Assembly (NCBI GenBank): GCA_913046825.1
Contig: CAJWTF010000024.1
Coordinates: 1 to 33,322 of the forward strand
DNA from: an uncultured Rickettsiales bacterium
GTDB taxonomy: Bacteria; Pseudomonadota; Alphaproteobacteria; UBA8366
Direction: 5' to 3'
Length of the DNA stretch: 33,322 nt
In this document: piece by piece, positions 1 to 9,298 of the stretch
Numbering within the stretch: the stretch's first letter is position 1
How the letters are laid out: each line of letters begins with the position of its first letter
Translations under genes and position numbers: made by a program
The notes under the pieces: generated by a model
Databases searched by the model: none
The model's input: the letters and a program-made list of their open reading frames with translations, nothing else
Told to the model about the DNA's origin: nothing

Positions 1-614
1 ACTCTACCCGTCGATGTACCAAGCCATTCACGGGTTGCCGCCAACATCCGGCGGCGTATACATTGCCGAAGGTATCGCGGTCAAAGCACCTGGTTTGATC
101 ACCAAGGAAATCATTTCCCGTTACGTCGACGACATCATCTTGGTGGATGAACATAGCCTCAAATCAGCAGTCCAGACCATGGTCGAGACCGGAAAGTTAA
201 GTCGTGGAGGGTGCAGGCGCGGCACCTCTTGCGGCAATTCGCCAGCAACAGAACCGTTTTGAAGGGCGGCGAATCGGCCTTATCGCTTGCGGTGCTAATA
301 TCGAACCGCGTCTGCTTTCATCAATTTTGTTACGCGGGATAATCCGACTAGGCAGGATGGCGCGACTCAGAGTCGAAATTTCGAATCAACCAGGTGTCCT
401 GTCCCGGGTCACAGAGAAAATTGGTGACGTCGGCAGCAACATCGTCGAGATTTACCATCAGCGTATGTTCTATGACGTCCCTGTCAAACGTGCAGAGGCC
501 GATATCGTCGCGGAAACCAGGGACCCCGCGCATATTGAGGAAATCATCAACCGGCTGACGGCGGCAGGATTCCGAACCCGCCGCCTCGATGACACCGCGA
601 GCGAAATGTATTAA
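1..614 (+). pseudogene. ilvA: Threonine dehydratase (threonine ammonia-lyase), 5'-partial and frameshifted
   Basis: This is the C-terminal part of a PLP-dependent threonine ammonia-lyase, the enzyme that turns threonine into 2-oxobutanoate; its 5' end lies outside the window. The frame open from base 2 reads through GGVYIAEGIAVKAPG and ends the conserved block with ETGKL. The expected continuation VVEGAGAAPLAA lies in another frame starting at 201. One extra A at about 199-200 (tta-a-gtc-gtg) explains the shift. The second part holds the end of the catalytic domain (ACGANIEPRLL) and a C-terminal ACT domain (LRVEISNQPGVLSRVTEKIG), as in the short biodegradative/ACT-type enzymes. Apart from this single base both halves look well conserved, so the lesion could be recent or a sequencing error. 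Identity is strong; functional status is uncertain. Confidence 0.85.
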
Positions 615-714
615 AAATATTCTTTTTTTGATTAACTTTTGGTCAGTATTTGATGCTATACGATAATTTCCAAGGCCAGAATATCGTTAACATTTTGTTG
701 GGGCCCCTTGGACA

Positions 715-731
715 TTGGCCGGAATAATGCT
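715..731 (+). promoter_or_regulatory. Possible sigma-54-type -24/-12 promoter upstream of motA
   Basis: The stretch TTGGCCGGAATAATGCT places GG at 717-718 and GC at 729-730, the 12-base GG-to-GC spacing of sigma-54 promoters. I count about 14 of 17 matches to YTGGCACGRNNNTTGCW. It ends 33 bases before the motA ATG. Sigma-54 control of flagellar genes is common in alphaproteobacteria, but this motif is short and could be chance. Confidence 0.3.
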
Positions 732-764
732 TAACCTTCAGCATGCTAACCTTGGGGCCGCGTA

Positions 765-1625
765 ATGTTTGTAATAATTGGAACCTTGTTTGTAATCGTC
801 TGCATCCTCGGAGGATATCTGATGCTCGGCGGCCACTTAGCCGTGCTTTTTCAGCCCGCTGAACTCGTCATTATCGGTGGCTCTGGAATTGGCGCGTTCA
901 TTGCCGCAAACAATAAGGAAACGGTCTTGGGATCGATTTCCGGGCTCATTGGCCTGATAAAAGGTCCGAAATATAAAGCCGATCAATATCTCGAATTGTT
1001 GACGCTGCAGTATCAAGTTTACCGAATGGCTAAAACCAAAGGAATGCTCTCCCTGGAAACCCATATTGACAATCCGGAAGAGAGTGAACTTTTTGAGAAA
1101 TTCCCGGGTTTTGCGGCGGATCACCATGCTGTCGAATTCTTCTGCGACTATTTACGTTTGATGACAATGGGTACCGACAACCCGCTTGAAGTTGAAGCGA
1201 TCATAGATGCAGAGCTAGATGTCCTTCACGAGCACAATCATCATATCGCCCACGCCGTAAATACGATGGCAGAGGCTTTCCCGGGCCTAGGTATTGTTGC
1301 CGCTGTCTTGGGTGTTATTCACACGATGGGCTCCATTACGGAGCCGCCTGAGGTTTTGGGACACTTAATCGGCGCGGCGCTTGTTGGAACCTTCCTCGGC
1401 ATTTTACTTTGTTATGGTTTTGTGGGCCCGTTGGCAACTGCAATGAAGGGTGTTTATGATGCCGATCATAATTATTTCATCTGCCTTAAAATCGGTATCA
1501 TCGCGCATTTACAAGGGCACTCCCCCGCTGTTTCAGTCGAATTTGCGCGCAAGACGTTAGGCCACAGCGTGCGGCCCAGTTTCACGGAATTAGAAGATGC
1601 GACCGCTGCTTTGAGTCCTGTTTAA
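765..1625 (+). CDS. motA: Flagellar motor stator protein MotA
   Basis: MotA is the four-helix inner-membrane subunit of the proton-driven stator that pushes on FliG and turns the flagellar rotor. The 286-residue product has membrane segments near residues 2-24, 33-50, 172-190 and 200-225, with a large cytoplasmic loop between the second and third. The conserved prolines fall at P173 (AFPGLGIVAA) and P222 (VGPLATAM), and the loop glutamate is at E98, the same numbers as in the E. coli protein. Length is typical of the family. The ATG at 765 starts directly with the first membrane helix; no strong ribosome binding site is seen. It is followed 23 bases later by motB, so the three stator genes probably form one operon. 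Confidence 0.96.
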   Translation: MFVIIGTLFVIVCILGGYLMLGGHLAVLFQPAELVIIGGSGIGAFIAANNKETVLGSISGLIGLIKGPKYKADQYLELLTLQYQVYRMAKTKGMLSLETHIDNPEESELFEKFPGFAADHHAVEFFCDYLRLMTMGTDNPLEVEAIIDAELDVLHEHNHHIAHAVNTMAEAFPGLGIVAAVLGVIHTMGSITEPPEVLGHLIGAALVGTFLGILLCYGFVGPLATAMKGVYDADHNYFICLKIGIIAHLQGHSPAVSVEFARKTLGHSVRPSFTELEDATAALSPV

Positions 1626-1648
1626 ACTGAACGAAATCGGCAAATTCG

Positions 1649-2584
1649 ATGTCTCGCGCTTCGAAGGCTCTAAAACCGATCGTCATAAAGCGGAAGATAA
1701 AAGCTAATCATCCGGCACACGGTGGTGCATGGAAGGTCGCCTATGCGGATTTCGTGACCGCGATGATGGCATTCTTTCTGCTGCTTTGGTTGTTGAACGT
1801 CACCACGGAAACGAACAAGCAGGGTATTTCAAATTATTTCGAGCCGGACACTTCGGAAGAGGAAAACTCTTCTGGTTCGGGGCAGGCGCTTTCGGGTCTC
1901 GCGCAGTCCGCGGAAGGGGCGCTAAAATCTGCTGGCTCTCACCCTAGCGTGACCGTGGCGCTCGCGACCGCAGGCAGTAAGACCGGGGGTGACCAAGGTA
2001 AGCAGGACAATAAAGATGCAGAGGCATTGGCGGAAGCCGAGGAGAAACGGCTGCAAACCGAACTAGAGAGTTTCGCCAAGGTCGAAGCGGAAATTAGACA
2101 AGCACTGCAGGAAACCCCCGAACTGAACGACATGCAAGACAGCTTAATGATCGATTACACCCACGAAGGTCTGCGCATTCAATTTCTCGATCAAAAAGAC
2201 ATCCCGATGTTCGTCGCCGGCCGCGCGGTGCTCAACGATCATGGTAGCAAAATGTTGGCCATCGTGACCAATGTCATCACAAAGCTGCCGAATGCCGTCG
2301 TGCTAACTGGTCATACTGACACCTCTAAACCCACTAAGCGAAATTACGGTAATTGGGAACTCTCCGGCGACCGAGCCAATATGGCGCGACGCACCATGGT
2401 CGAATTCGGGCTCGGTGGGGAACGCGTCGTCAAGGTCGCGGGTAAGGCCGATACGGAACATTTGTTTCCGGACAAACCTTCTTCACCTTTGAACCGGCGC
2501 ATTAGCATCATCCTGCAAAAGCAGAAACCGTTGACCAAGTTGCCACAACAAGCCTCCGATGGCGACACGGGATTAAAAGGTTAG
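1649..2584 (+). CDS. motB: Flagellar motor protein MotB, first copy
   Basis: MotB partners MotA and anchors the stator to peptidoglycan. The 311-residue product has a short basic N-terminus and one membrane helix starting with AYADFVTAMMAFFLLLWLLN. The aspartate in it, D34, corresponds to the proton-carrying D32 of E. coli MotB. A low-complexity Ser/Gly/Glu linker follows, then a C-terminal OmpA-like peptidoglycan-binding domain (about residues 165-290) with the motif LTGHTDTSKP and a closing NRRISI. The N-terminal region is nearly identical to that of the next gene, while linkers and tails differ. Lies between motA and the second motB in the same direction. Confidence 0.93.
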   Translation: MSRASKALKPIVIKRKIKANHPAHGGAWKVAYADFVTAMMAFFLLLWLLNVTTETNKQGISNYFEPDTSEEENSSGSGQALSGLAQSAEGALKSAGSHPSVTVALATAGSKTGGDQGKQDNKDAEALAEAEEKRLQTELESFAKVEAEIRQALQETPELNDMQDSLMIDYTHEGLRIQFLDQKDIPMFVAGRAVLNDHGSKMLAIVTNVITKLPNAVVLTGHTDTSKPTKRNYGNWELSGDRANMARRTMVEFGLGGERVVKVAGKADTEHLFPDKPSSPLNRRISIILQKQKPLTKLPQQASDGDTGLKG

Positions 2585-2587
2585 TTC

Positions 2588-3511
2588 ATGTCACTCACGG
2601 ACGAAGAAGAGCGACCAATATATATAAAGAAGGTTCCACCGCCCCCCCCACCGGCGCATGGCGGTGCGTGGAAGGTCGCTTACGCGGATTTTGTCACCGC
2701 CATGATGGCGTTCTTCTTGTTGTTATGGTTGCTCAATGCCACGACCATGGAACAAAAATTGGGGGTTTCGAACTATTTCGAGCCGACCGGCGCCATTACG
2801 GGGTCGAGTGGCAGTGGCGGCGTGTTCGGCGGTGTCTCTATGACGGAGGACGGCGTCGAGAAAATCCCGGGAGAAACGCAGGAAATGACTGTTGGGTCTG
2901 ATTCTCAAATCGAAAACGAGCTTGAGAAACAAACGCGGCAGATAGAAGCCCATGACCGTGCAAAGAGCGCCACTCCCGCCGAGGTAAAGCGCGAGGAAAA
3001 GGAATTCGAACGGGTCGAGCGCGCCATCAAACAGGCATTGTTTGATTTACCTCAACTCTCCGCGCTGAAAGATTCAGTTCAAGTCGAACTTACCGATAAA
3101 GGTTTGCAAATCCAGCTGCTGGACCAATCCGGAACATCGCTATTCCCCCCCGGCAGCACGCGCCTCACCCGTCACGCGGAATTGCTTTTGCTTCTGGTCG
3201 CGAAGATGATCAGACGGATGCCCAACGAAATTACGATTTCGGGCCATACGGATGCCACTTCTTTCAGCGATAGTCAGGGTCGGACAAATTGGGAGTTATC
3301 ACTTGAACGCGCCAATGCGGCACGCCGGGAATTGCTCAAACACGAGGTCACGAGAAAGCGGATCGACTCAGTTGTCGGTTTCGCCGATAAGATGCCGCTG
3401 CTCGTCGATAACCCAACATCACCGCAAAACCGCCGCATTTCTATCGTATTACTGCGCGATAAAATCGAAATTAAAAAGAAAACGCCGCCGAAACCACCGC
3501 GCGTCCTCTGA
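2588..3511 (+). CDS. motB: Flagellar motor protein MotB, second tandem copy
   Basis: A second complete MotB of 307 residues begins three bases after the first one stops. It shares AHGGAWKVAYADFVTAMMAF with the first copy, including the channel aspartate at the same position, D34. Its linker has a long charged stretch (about residues 100-150), and the C-terminal OmpA-like domain carries ISGHTDATSF and ends with QNRRISIVLL. The N-terminus has a run of six prolines encoded over an eight-C tract at 2642-2649. Both copies keep the key residues, so this may give stators of different composition or conditions of use. A role as a separate peptidoglycan-binding OmpA protein is less likely because the MotB plug and helix are kept. 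Confidence 0.9.
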   Translation: MSLTDEEERPIYIKKVPPPPPPAHGGAWKVAYADFVTAMMAFFLLLWLLNATTMEQKLGVSNYFEPTGAITGSSGSGGVFGGVSMTEDGVEKIPGETQEMTVGSDSQIENELEKQTRQIEAHDRAKSATPAEVKREEKEFERVERAIKQALFDLPQLSALKDSVQVELTDKGLQIQLLDQSGTSLFPPGSTRLTRHAELLLLLVAKMIRRMPNEITISGHTDATSFSDSQGRTNWELSLERANAARRELLKHEVTRKRIDSVVGFADKMPLLVDNPTSPQNRRISIVLLRDKIEIKKKTPPKPPRVL

Positions 3512-3602
3512 CAATGCGCGGTCTAACGGTTACTATTGTAACTGTGAGCTCGACGTCCAATTCAAACTCGTTTCAACGTAGGCAACTCCGCAGGGATCGA
3601 AT

Positions 3603-4103
3603 ATGAAGGAATGCCTCCCAAAACGGTCAAGTCCCCGCTTCAGTTGGGGCCGAAGCGGCGCAAATTTTGCCCCGTCGGAAGCCAGTTTTGACGGCATAAC
3701 TTGGCGGCGCACGGTTGCCTTTTTCTTCGATATGTTTGTTCTTTTAGTGATTTTTATATCATTGCAAATTCTCAATCTACTGACGTTTTTAATGCTCTCC
3801 GCCTTATTTTCGTTCTTGTGGCCCGCACTCCTGTTCGTTCTCTATGATACCGTCCTGATCGGCGGCCGTAGCTCGGCGACACTTGGCATGCGGCTGATGG
3901 GATTGAAATCCGTCAATCATCAGGGCAACGAGCCTAGCTATTTGCAGGCATTCGTGCTTTCAGTCCTGTTTTATCTTTCTGTCTGCTGTACTTTTGGTTG
4001 CGTCCTATTGGTCGCGCTTTTCAACAATAAAGGTCGGTGCCTGCACGATATCATGACCGGTATCTTTATCGTCAACGCCAAACCCTCAACCGCGAAACCC
4101 TGA
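3603..4103 (+). CDS. RDD family inner-membrane protein
   Basis: The 166-residue product has the RDD-domain layout. A conserved WRRTVAFFFDMFVL opens the first membrane helix, a second helix follows (about residues 60-82), then the loop motif TLGMRLMGLKSV, a third hydrophobic segment (about 118-142), and a terminal GRCLHDIMTG. RDD proteins are small membrane proteins of mostly unknown role, some linked to ion transport. The N-terminal 35 residues are soluble and not recognised. The start at 3603 is the first ATG in frame; its ribosome binding site is weak. It lies 37 bases upstream of bpt and may be cotranscribed with it, an arrangement I believe recurs in alphaproteobacteria. Confidence 0.85.
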   Translation: MKECLPKRSSPRFSWGRSGANFAPSEASFDGITWRRTVAFFFDMFVLLVIFISLQILNLLTFLMLSALFSFLWPALLFVLYDTVLIGGRSSATLGMRLMGLKSVNHQGNEPSYLQAFVLSVLFYLSVCCTFGCVLLVALFNNKGRCLHDIMTGIFIVNAKPSTAKP

Positions 4104-4140
4104 TGACGTCTCGATAAACCCGCGATAGACCCACGACACC

Positions 4141-4914
4141 ATGACAACGCAACGCCTGCCTCATCAAATCATGACGTTCTTCCGCTCTGGACCGATGCCA
4201 TGCCCCTATCTGTCGGGTCGGGTGGAACAGCAATTGTTCGCGGAGCTATCCGGGGCCAAGGCACTCGACGCGTTCGACGTGCTCAGCCAGGGTGGTTTTC
4301 GGCGCAGTCATCACATCATCTACAAACCAGCTTGCGCCGGCTGCAACGCATGCGTGCCGGTCCGGATACCCGTGGCGCGCTTCAAGGCAAGCAAGGCGTG
4401 GCGCAAGGTGCTCAACCGAAACAGTGAGCTGATTATTACTGAGGTCGGCACCAAGGTCACCGAAGAGCAATTCGATCTGTTCAAGATCTATACCAACCGC
4501 CGGCATGGCGACGGCGAAATGGCCAAGATGAGCCGCCGCGACTATGCCGCGATGATATTAAGCAGCCCGGTCGACACGATAATGGTAGAATTCCGTGAGC
4601 CAAACGGCCGCCTCATCGCCGGATGCCTGATGGACCGTCTCGTGGGCGGGCTCTCAGCAGTCTATAGCTTCTTCGACCCGCAGGAAGAACGCCGCAGTCT
4701 AGGCAGTTACGTCATTCTATGGATGATTGAAGAAGCACTGCGTCTCGACCTGGATCACGTCTATTTGGGGTATTGGGTCGCAGGCAGTCCAAAGATGGAT
4801 TACAAATCCCGCTTTCGTCCCCTAGAAGCGTTTGGCCCAAATGGCTGGACCGAAATCAAGGACCCGTCTTCTCTCATTACCTCACGCGAACGCCTCTTCC
4901 CGCCACTGCGCTAA
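4141..4914 (+). CDS. bpt: Aspartate/glutamate leucyltransferase (Bpt/Ate-type leucyl/arginyl-tRNA-protein transferase)
   Basis: The enzyme moves an amino acid, leucine in the bacterial Bpt type, from its tRNA to an N-terminal Asp or Glu, marking the protein for ClpS/ClpAP degradation (N-degron pathway). The 257-residue product begins with FFRSGPMPCPYLSGRVEQQLF, contains the cysteine-rich YKPACAGCNACVPVRIPVARF (about residues 61-80), and ends in the C-terminal ATE domain with SFFDPQEERRSLGSYVIL and YWVAGSPKMDYKSRFRPLE. These match the bacterial R-transferase family over its full usual length of 235-260 residues. ATG at 4141 fits the family N-terminus. The next intact gene, parC, runs on the opposite strand. 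Confidence 0.93.
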   Translation: MTTQRLPHQIMTFFRSGPMPCPYLSGRVEQQLFAELSGAKALDAFDVLSQGGFRRSHHIIYKPACAGCNACVPVRIPVARFKASKAWRKVLNRNSELIITEVGTKVTEEQFDLFKIYTNRRHGDGEMAKMSRRDYAAMILSSPVDTIMVEFREPNGRLIAGCLMDRLVGGLSAVYSFFDPQEERRSLGSYVILWMIEEALRLDLDHVYLGYWVAGSPKMDYKSRFRPLEAFGPNGWTEIKDPSSLITSRERLFPPLR

Positions 4915-5056
4915 TAAGGCATTATTTATCGGGCCCGCCGACATTCCGGCCGTATTGCCTTTGAAAATGCGGTACCTTTCGCCGTCACTCCTATCGTTTA
5001 CCCTACTGGTTAGATATGAAAACGATGGAACCGACGACACCATGTGGAGCAAAGAA

Positions 5057-5922
5057 ATGACCCTGTCGCTGAATGAGCAGTAAATTTCCGAAATCCTGAA
5101 GATGGACAAACTGATCGAGGTGATGAAGAAAGCGATGAACGCTTTCTCAGCGGGCGAGGTCACGTAACCACCGCGCAAACTGATACCGGTGGAACCACAT
5201 GGGGATTATTTCGGCCCCATGCCGGCGACCTCCAAGGACGCGACGAGAATAAAGCTGGTGAACTTCTACCCAAGCAATGCGGCGCTCGGCATCCACACCC
5301 ATCATGCTGTTCAAGCCCGAAACGGGCGAGACCTTGGCAATCATGGAAGGTGGCTTGATCACATAGATGTGCAACGCCGGCGCCACCCGTCCGTTCGCCG
5401 CACCGGGTGCAAAAACACCGGGCGCAGGCGTGCAGGCCAAAAGTCATGTGGAAGCCATGCGATGCGTGCACGATTTCGACGAAGTCCGCGTTTGGGCCCG
5501 CGATCCGGAGAAAGAGAAAGGCTTCGCCAACGAACATGGCGCCGTCGCCATGGATGCGGAAGACGCGGTGCACGGTGCGAACGTGGTGGTAACGGCGACC
5601 AGATCACACGTCCCAGTGCTCCAGGGCGAATGGCTGAAAGAAGGTGCTCACATCAACGCCTTTGGCGCGCCGATCGCCAGCTGGCCCGAACTCGATGACG
5701 AAGTCATGTCGCAATGCACGGTCATCGCCTATTCCCGAAACGCCTGCATGAAGGAGTCCGGTGATTTAATTCTATCGGCCGCTGAAATTTACGCTGAAAT
5801 CCTCGAAGTGCTGGCGGATAAGGTGAGTGTCGACGCGGAAGAGACGACCTGTTCAAAAGCGTCAGCCTCGCCGTGCAGGCATCTTCGCCGCGCAGATATT
5901 GTAAGAAAAGGTGGATGCCTGA
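5057..5922 (+). pseudogene. Ornithine cyclodeaminase / mu-crystallin family pseudogene
   Basis: A family N-terminus can be read as MTLSLNEQ, then a stop, then ISEILKMDKLIEVMKKAM and FSAGEVT, then a second stop. The mid-region IKLVNFYPSNAALGIHTHHA is followed by a shift of frame near 5300 to MLFKPETGETLAIMEGGLIT and a third stop at 5364. The Rossmann-fold part follows as GAGVQAKSHVEAM, VRVWARDPEKEK, ANVVVTATRSHVPVL and HINAFGAPIASWPELDDE. Near 5849 the frame shifts again to LFKSVSLAVQ, and near 5880 a lost base leads to IFAAQIL-stop-EKVDA, ending at 5922. Stops lie at 5081, 5165, 5364 and 5902, with at least three frameshifts. The segment just before the dinucleotide-binding motif is also shortened. 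Living members use NAD(P) to act on ornithine or related imines. This copy is clearly dead; substrate unknown. Confidence 0.88.
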
Positions 5923-5946
5923 TCCAGGCTCGCGCCCAAGCGAAAC

Positions 5947-8178
5947 CTATCCCCCGAACTTGTTGTCTCTCGGGAAGCCCCTTGGGGCCATCAGACCCGC
6001 TCCCGAGCGTTTGCCGATGTAGCGCTGGATGTCCGTCGCGGTCCGGATGCGGTCGCCGAGCTTCCAAGTCAAGCCATCTTCCAGCTTGAAGGTCTTGGCG
6101 TCGTCGAGGCCGCCATCCTTGTAGCGCTGCAGGATATTACCGCGCCCGCGGGACATTTCCGGCAGGTTGGCCAGGGGGAATATCAATAATTTCCGGTTCT
6201 CGCCGACGACGGCGACGTGATCGTGGCCCTCCTGTATTGGGAAACTGGTTTGAGCTTCCGTTCCGCCAGAGATATTCAGCACTTGCCTGCCGCTCTTTGT
6301 CTGGGCGATCAAGTCATCCTCATTGACGACGAAACCGCGACCATCAGAGGCGGCGACCAATATCTTCTGCTTCGGGCGATAAATCGAGAGACCGGCGATA
6401 TCGTGTTCCTGCGGTAGGTCGAGCATCAGGCGTAATGGTTCGCCATGGCCGCGCCCGCCCGGGAGTTTATCGATACCAAGCGTGTAAAACCGCCCGTTCG
6501 TCGCAAACACCAGCAGCTTATCGGTGGTCTGCGCGTGGAGCGCGAAGCGGTGACGGTCACCTTCTTTGAATTTCAACTCGTCCTCGTTCTCAATATGCCC
6601 TCTAATCGCCCGCACCCAGCCTTTCATGGAGCAGACGACGGTGACCGGCTCGCGCTCGACCATCGCTTCCAGCGGGATGACCACGGCAGAGGGCGGACCG
6701 GCAATCTCTGTCCGGCGACGGCCCAATTCGGTATCCGGGCCGAACGTCTCGCGCAGGTCCTTGAGCTCTCCGGTGATGACCTCCCAGCGCGCCTTCTCGT
6801 TCTTCAATAGCGCGATGATATCCGTGCGCTCTTGTGTCAAAGTGTCGTGCTCGGTGCGGATTTCCATCTCCTCGAGCTTACGCAAATGACGCAGGCGCAT
6901 ATTGAGAACGGCGTCGGCTTGTAAATCGCTCAGCTTGAAGGCCCGGATCAACTCGCCCTTAGCGTCGTCTTCTTCGCGGATGATGCGGATCACCTCGTCG
7001 AGATTCAGATAGGCGATCAGATAGCCCCCAAGGATTTCCAAACGGTGCTCGATCTTGCCGAGGCGGAAATTCTTGCACCGTACCAACACCTCATGGCGAT
7101 GGTCGAGGTAAGCTTGCAGAACCTCGCGCAGGTTCATCACCCGCGGCACCCGACCGTGATCCAATACGTTCATGTTAAAGGGGAAGCGCGTCTCGAGATC
7201 GGTCTGCCGGAACAGTGATTCCATCAGAACCGCCGGATCTACATTGCGCGTCTTCGGCTCAAGCACGAGACGAACTTCCTCGGTCGATTCGTCGCGAATA
7301 TCGTCGAGCATTGTGAGTTTGCGGTTGTACATCAGCTCGGCAATTTTCTCGACCAGCTTCGCCTTCTGAACCTGATAAGGCATTTCCGTGATGACGATGC
7401 GAAAGGCCCCGCCCTTCAGATGTTCAGTCTCCCACCTCGCGCGGAGGCGAAAACCGCCACGCCCGGTCTTATACGCCGCGACAACATCTGCACGGCTCTC
7501 GCACATGATGCCACCGGTCGGAAAGTCGGGCCCCTGTAACATTTCAACCAATTTATCGATGGTCGCGTTCTTAAATTTGATTAGATGCAGCAGAGCATTG
7601 CACAACTCCGCCACATTGTGCGGCGGTATGCTGGTCGCCATACCGACCGCAATTCCAGCGGCGCCATTTGCCAGCAAATTCGGGAAATTGGCAGGCAGGA
7701 CGATCGGTTCGGCACCTTCGCCATCATATGTGTCACGGAAATCGACCGAATCCTCGTCGATGCCTTCCAGCAGTCGGCGCGCAACCTCGGTCATGCGGGC
7801 CTCGGTATACCGCATGGCAGCGGCGTTATCGCCGTCGATATTGCCGAAATTTCCCTGACCGTCGACCAATGGGTAACGGACTGCGAAATCCTGCGCCAAA
7901 CGCACCATCGCGTCGTAAATCGCTGAGTCGCCATGCGGGTGATACTTACCCATCACGTCGCCTACAATGCGGGCACATTTCTTGAAGCCGCTGTCCGGGT
8001 TGAGCCGCAGCTCTCGCATCGCATGCAACAAGCGGCGATGGACCGGTTTCAGCCCGTCGCGCACATCCGGCAGTGAACGCGCCGTGATGGTCGACATGGC
8101 GTAAGACATGTAGCGCTCCGACAGCGCCTCGGCGAGCGGAACAGGGCGGATTTCTCCGCCAGGCTGTGGATCTGACAT
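5947..8178 (-). CDS. parC: DNA topoisomerase IV subunit A
   Basis: ParC is the DNA-cutting subunit that, with ParE, unlinks daughter chromosomes. The 743-residue product starts with the winged-helix region ([20 protein letters not shown]), carries the quinolone-resistance region [17 protein letters not shown] with S85 and D89, and has the catalytic tyrosine at Y124 in [10 protein letters not shown]. The tower and coiled-coil region follows, then a C-terminal beta-pinwheel with repeated segments. Length is in the usual 740-760 range, and the protein lacks the long GyrA tail. A good ribosome binding site (AGGAG, then aattgcc, then ATG) fixes the start. The parC-type rather than gyrA-type call rests on length, residue pattern and its usual neighbourhood near recO. 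Confidence 0.95.
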   Translation of the reverse strand: MSDPQPGGEIRPVPLAEALSERYMSYAMSTITARSLPDVRDGLKPVHRRLLHAMRELRLNPDSGFKKCARIVGDVMGKYHPHGDSAIYDAMVRLAQDFAVRYPLVDGQGNFGNIDGDNAAAMRYTEARMTEVARRLLEGIDEDSVDFRDTYDGEGAEPIVLPANFPNLLANGAAGIAVGMATSIPPHNVAELCNALLHLIKFKNATIDKLVEMLQGPDFPTGGIMCESRADVVAAYKTGRGGFRLRARWETEHLKGGAFRIVITEMPYQVQKAKLVEKIAELMYNRKLTMLDDIRDESTEEVRLVLEPKTRNVDPAVLMESLFRQTDLETRFPFNMNVLDHGRVPRVMNLREVLQAYLDHRHEVLVRCKNFRLGKIEHRLEILGGYLIAYLNLDEVIRIIREEDDAKGELIRAFKLSDLQADAVLNMRLRHLRKLEEMEIRTEHDTLTQERTDIIALLKNEKARWEVITGELKDLRETFGPDTELGRRRTEIAGPPSAVVIPLEAMVEREPVTVVCSMKGWVRAIRGHIENEDELKFKEGDRHRFALHAQTTDKLLVFATNGRFYTLGIDKLPGGRGHGEPLRLMLDLPQEHDIAGLSIYRPKQKILVAASDGRGFVVNEDDLIAQTKSGRQVLNISGGTEAQTSFPIQEGHDHVAVVGENRKLLIFPLANLPEMSRGRGNILQRYKDGGLDDAKTFKLEDGLTWKLGDRIRTATDIQRYIGKRSGAGLMAPRGFPRDNKFGG

Positions 8179-8253
8179 GGCAATTCTCCTGCGAGATATA
8201 GTACGCAGGCGGCCTTCACACGCAATACCTAGATGTTATTAGGGCGTCATTCC

Positions 8254-8520
8254 CTAGGGCTCGGAGCCCGATTTTCGCCATCTCGGCGACGCAAAAGCCC
8301 GCGCGAGGAGAAGCAGACCAAACACGACGATCAAGCTAGCCAGCAGCGGCTCTAAATCGAATAAAAAGCGGAACGCGACGCCAAGAAGTGCCGCATGTGC
8401 TATGGCAGCTCCGAAATACGACATCCGTTGCCAGACAACTAAACAACCAAGGGGCCCCGCCACAATGGCGACGCCAATACCGCCAAACAAACCGCGTAGA
8501 GGAAAATCGTCAAACATCAA
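8254..8520 (-). pseudogene. znuB: Zinc ABC transporter permease ZnuB, truncated remnant
   Basis: The first ~65 residues match the N-terminus of ZnuB-type permeases: DDFPLRGLFGGIGVAIVAGP, then VVWQRMSYFGAAIAHAALLG. After that only about 25 residues remain, giving 88 in all against roughly 260-280 for a working permease. The tail LLASLIVVFGLLLLARAF resembles the last hydrophobic helix of the family, so an internal deletion joining the two ends is possible. The start overlaps the znuC stop by four bases, as in intact znuCB operons. It could not form a transport channel. Identity is good; whether the tail is a true C-terminus is inference. Confidence 0.8.
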
Positions 8521-9298
8521 TTGTGATTGTGCTGCACCACTTCGCCCGAGAGATCGTGGTGATGATCGTGCACATGGGCAGCGAGGCTCGCCGCCGCGCG
8601 GCTTCCAAATAGGGCGAGATATTCCGGATCGCGCTTAACCGCTTCCCGATGACCGGCGCAGCACATGTGGTGGTTGAGACAGACCACTTGATCCGTCCAT
8701 GCCATCACTAAATGCAAATCGTGCGAGACAAGCAAGATGCCGCAAACCCGGCGCTCTCGAATGCGCGCGTTCAACTCATATAGATCGAGTTCACCCGAGA
8801 AATCGACACCCTGGACCGACTCGTCCAGAACCAGAAAATCGGGATTGCGCAGCATGGCTCGCGCCAGCATGACACGCTGCAATTCGCCGCCGGAGAGGCC
8901 ATGGCATCAGCCAGATGCACGGCACCTACTACTTGCAACTCGGCTCTCCCAGCCTCCCGGTCCACGCTATTGGTCAAACCAAGCATGCGTTCGACAGTTA
9001 GACGCATTGTCGGATCGACGGAGATACGTTACGAAAAAAAATTCGGTCGTGTGACCGTCCACCCGGCGAATGTTACCCCGATCCGGTTGCTGGAGCCCCA
9101 ACAGCATACCTAAAAACATGGATTTACCGGCGCCGTTGGAACCGGTCAGCGTGACGATCTCGCGCCGTCCCACACCTATATCTAGCCGATCCAGATTTGA
9201 TAGCCACCAAGGGAGAGGCTAACACCAGTCCCTCCAATCAAGTAGTCACTCGGCTCTTCATTCGAATGATGCGATGCATCGGACGCTTCTTCAGTCAT
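8517..9298 (-). pseudogene. znuC: Zinc ABC transporter ATP-binding protein ZnuC, multiply frameshifted
   Basis: A ZnuC can be followed through several frames. It starts with an ATG at 9298 that overlaps the zur stop (ATGA). The N-terminus reads GGTGVSLSLGGYQI, then shifts frame near 9210 to LDRLDIGVGRREIVTLTG with Walker A SNGAGKS. The Q-loop region is scrambled around an eight-T/A run near 9038. The frame then resumes at RISVDPTMRLTVERMLGLT, and after one more shift near 8900 reads [20 protein letters not shown] with Walker B LVLDES and switch [11 protein letters not shown]. The family's zinc-type ending with [13 protein letters not shown] and a histidine-rich tail (HVHDHHHD) is present. At least three shifts make it non-functional. 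The expected proline after the Walker B glutamate is serine. Confidence 0.88.

Noticed and set aside
3527..3544. Hairpin CGGTTAC-TATT-GTAACTG after the second motB
   Set aside because: The seven-pair stem includes a G-T pair and no T-run follows, so it is not supported as a terminator.
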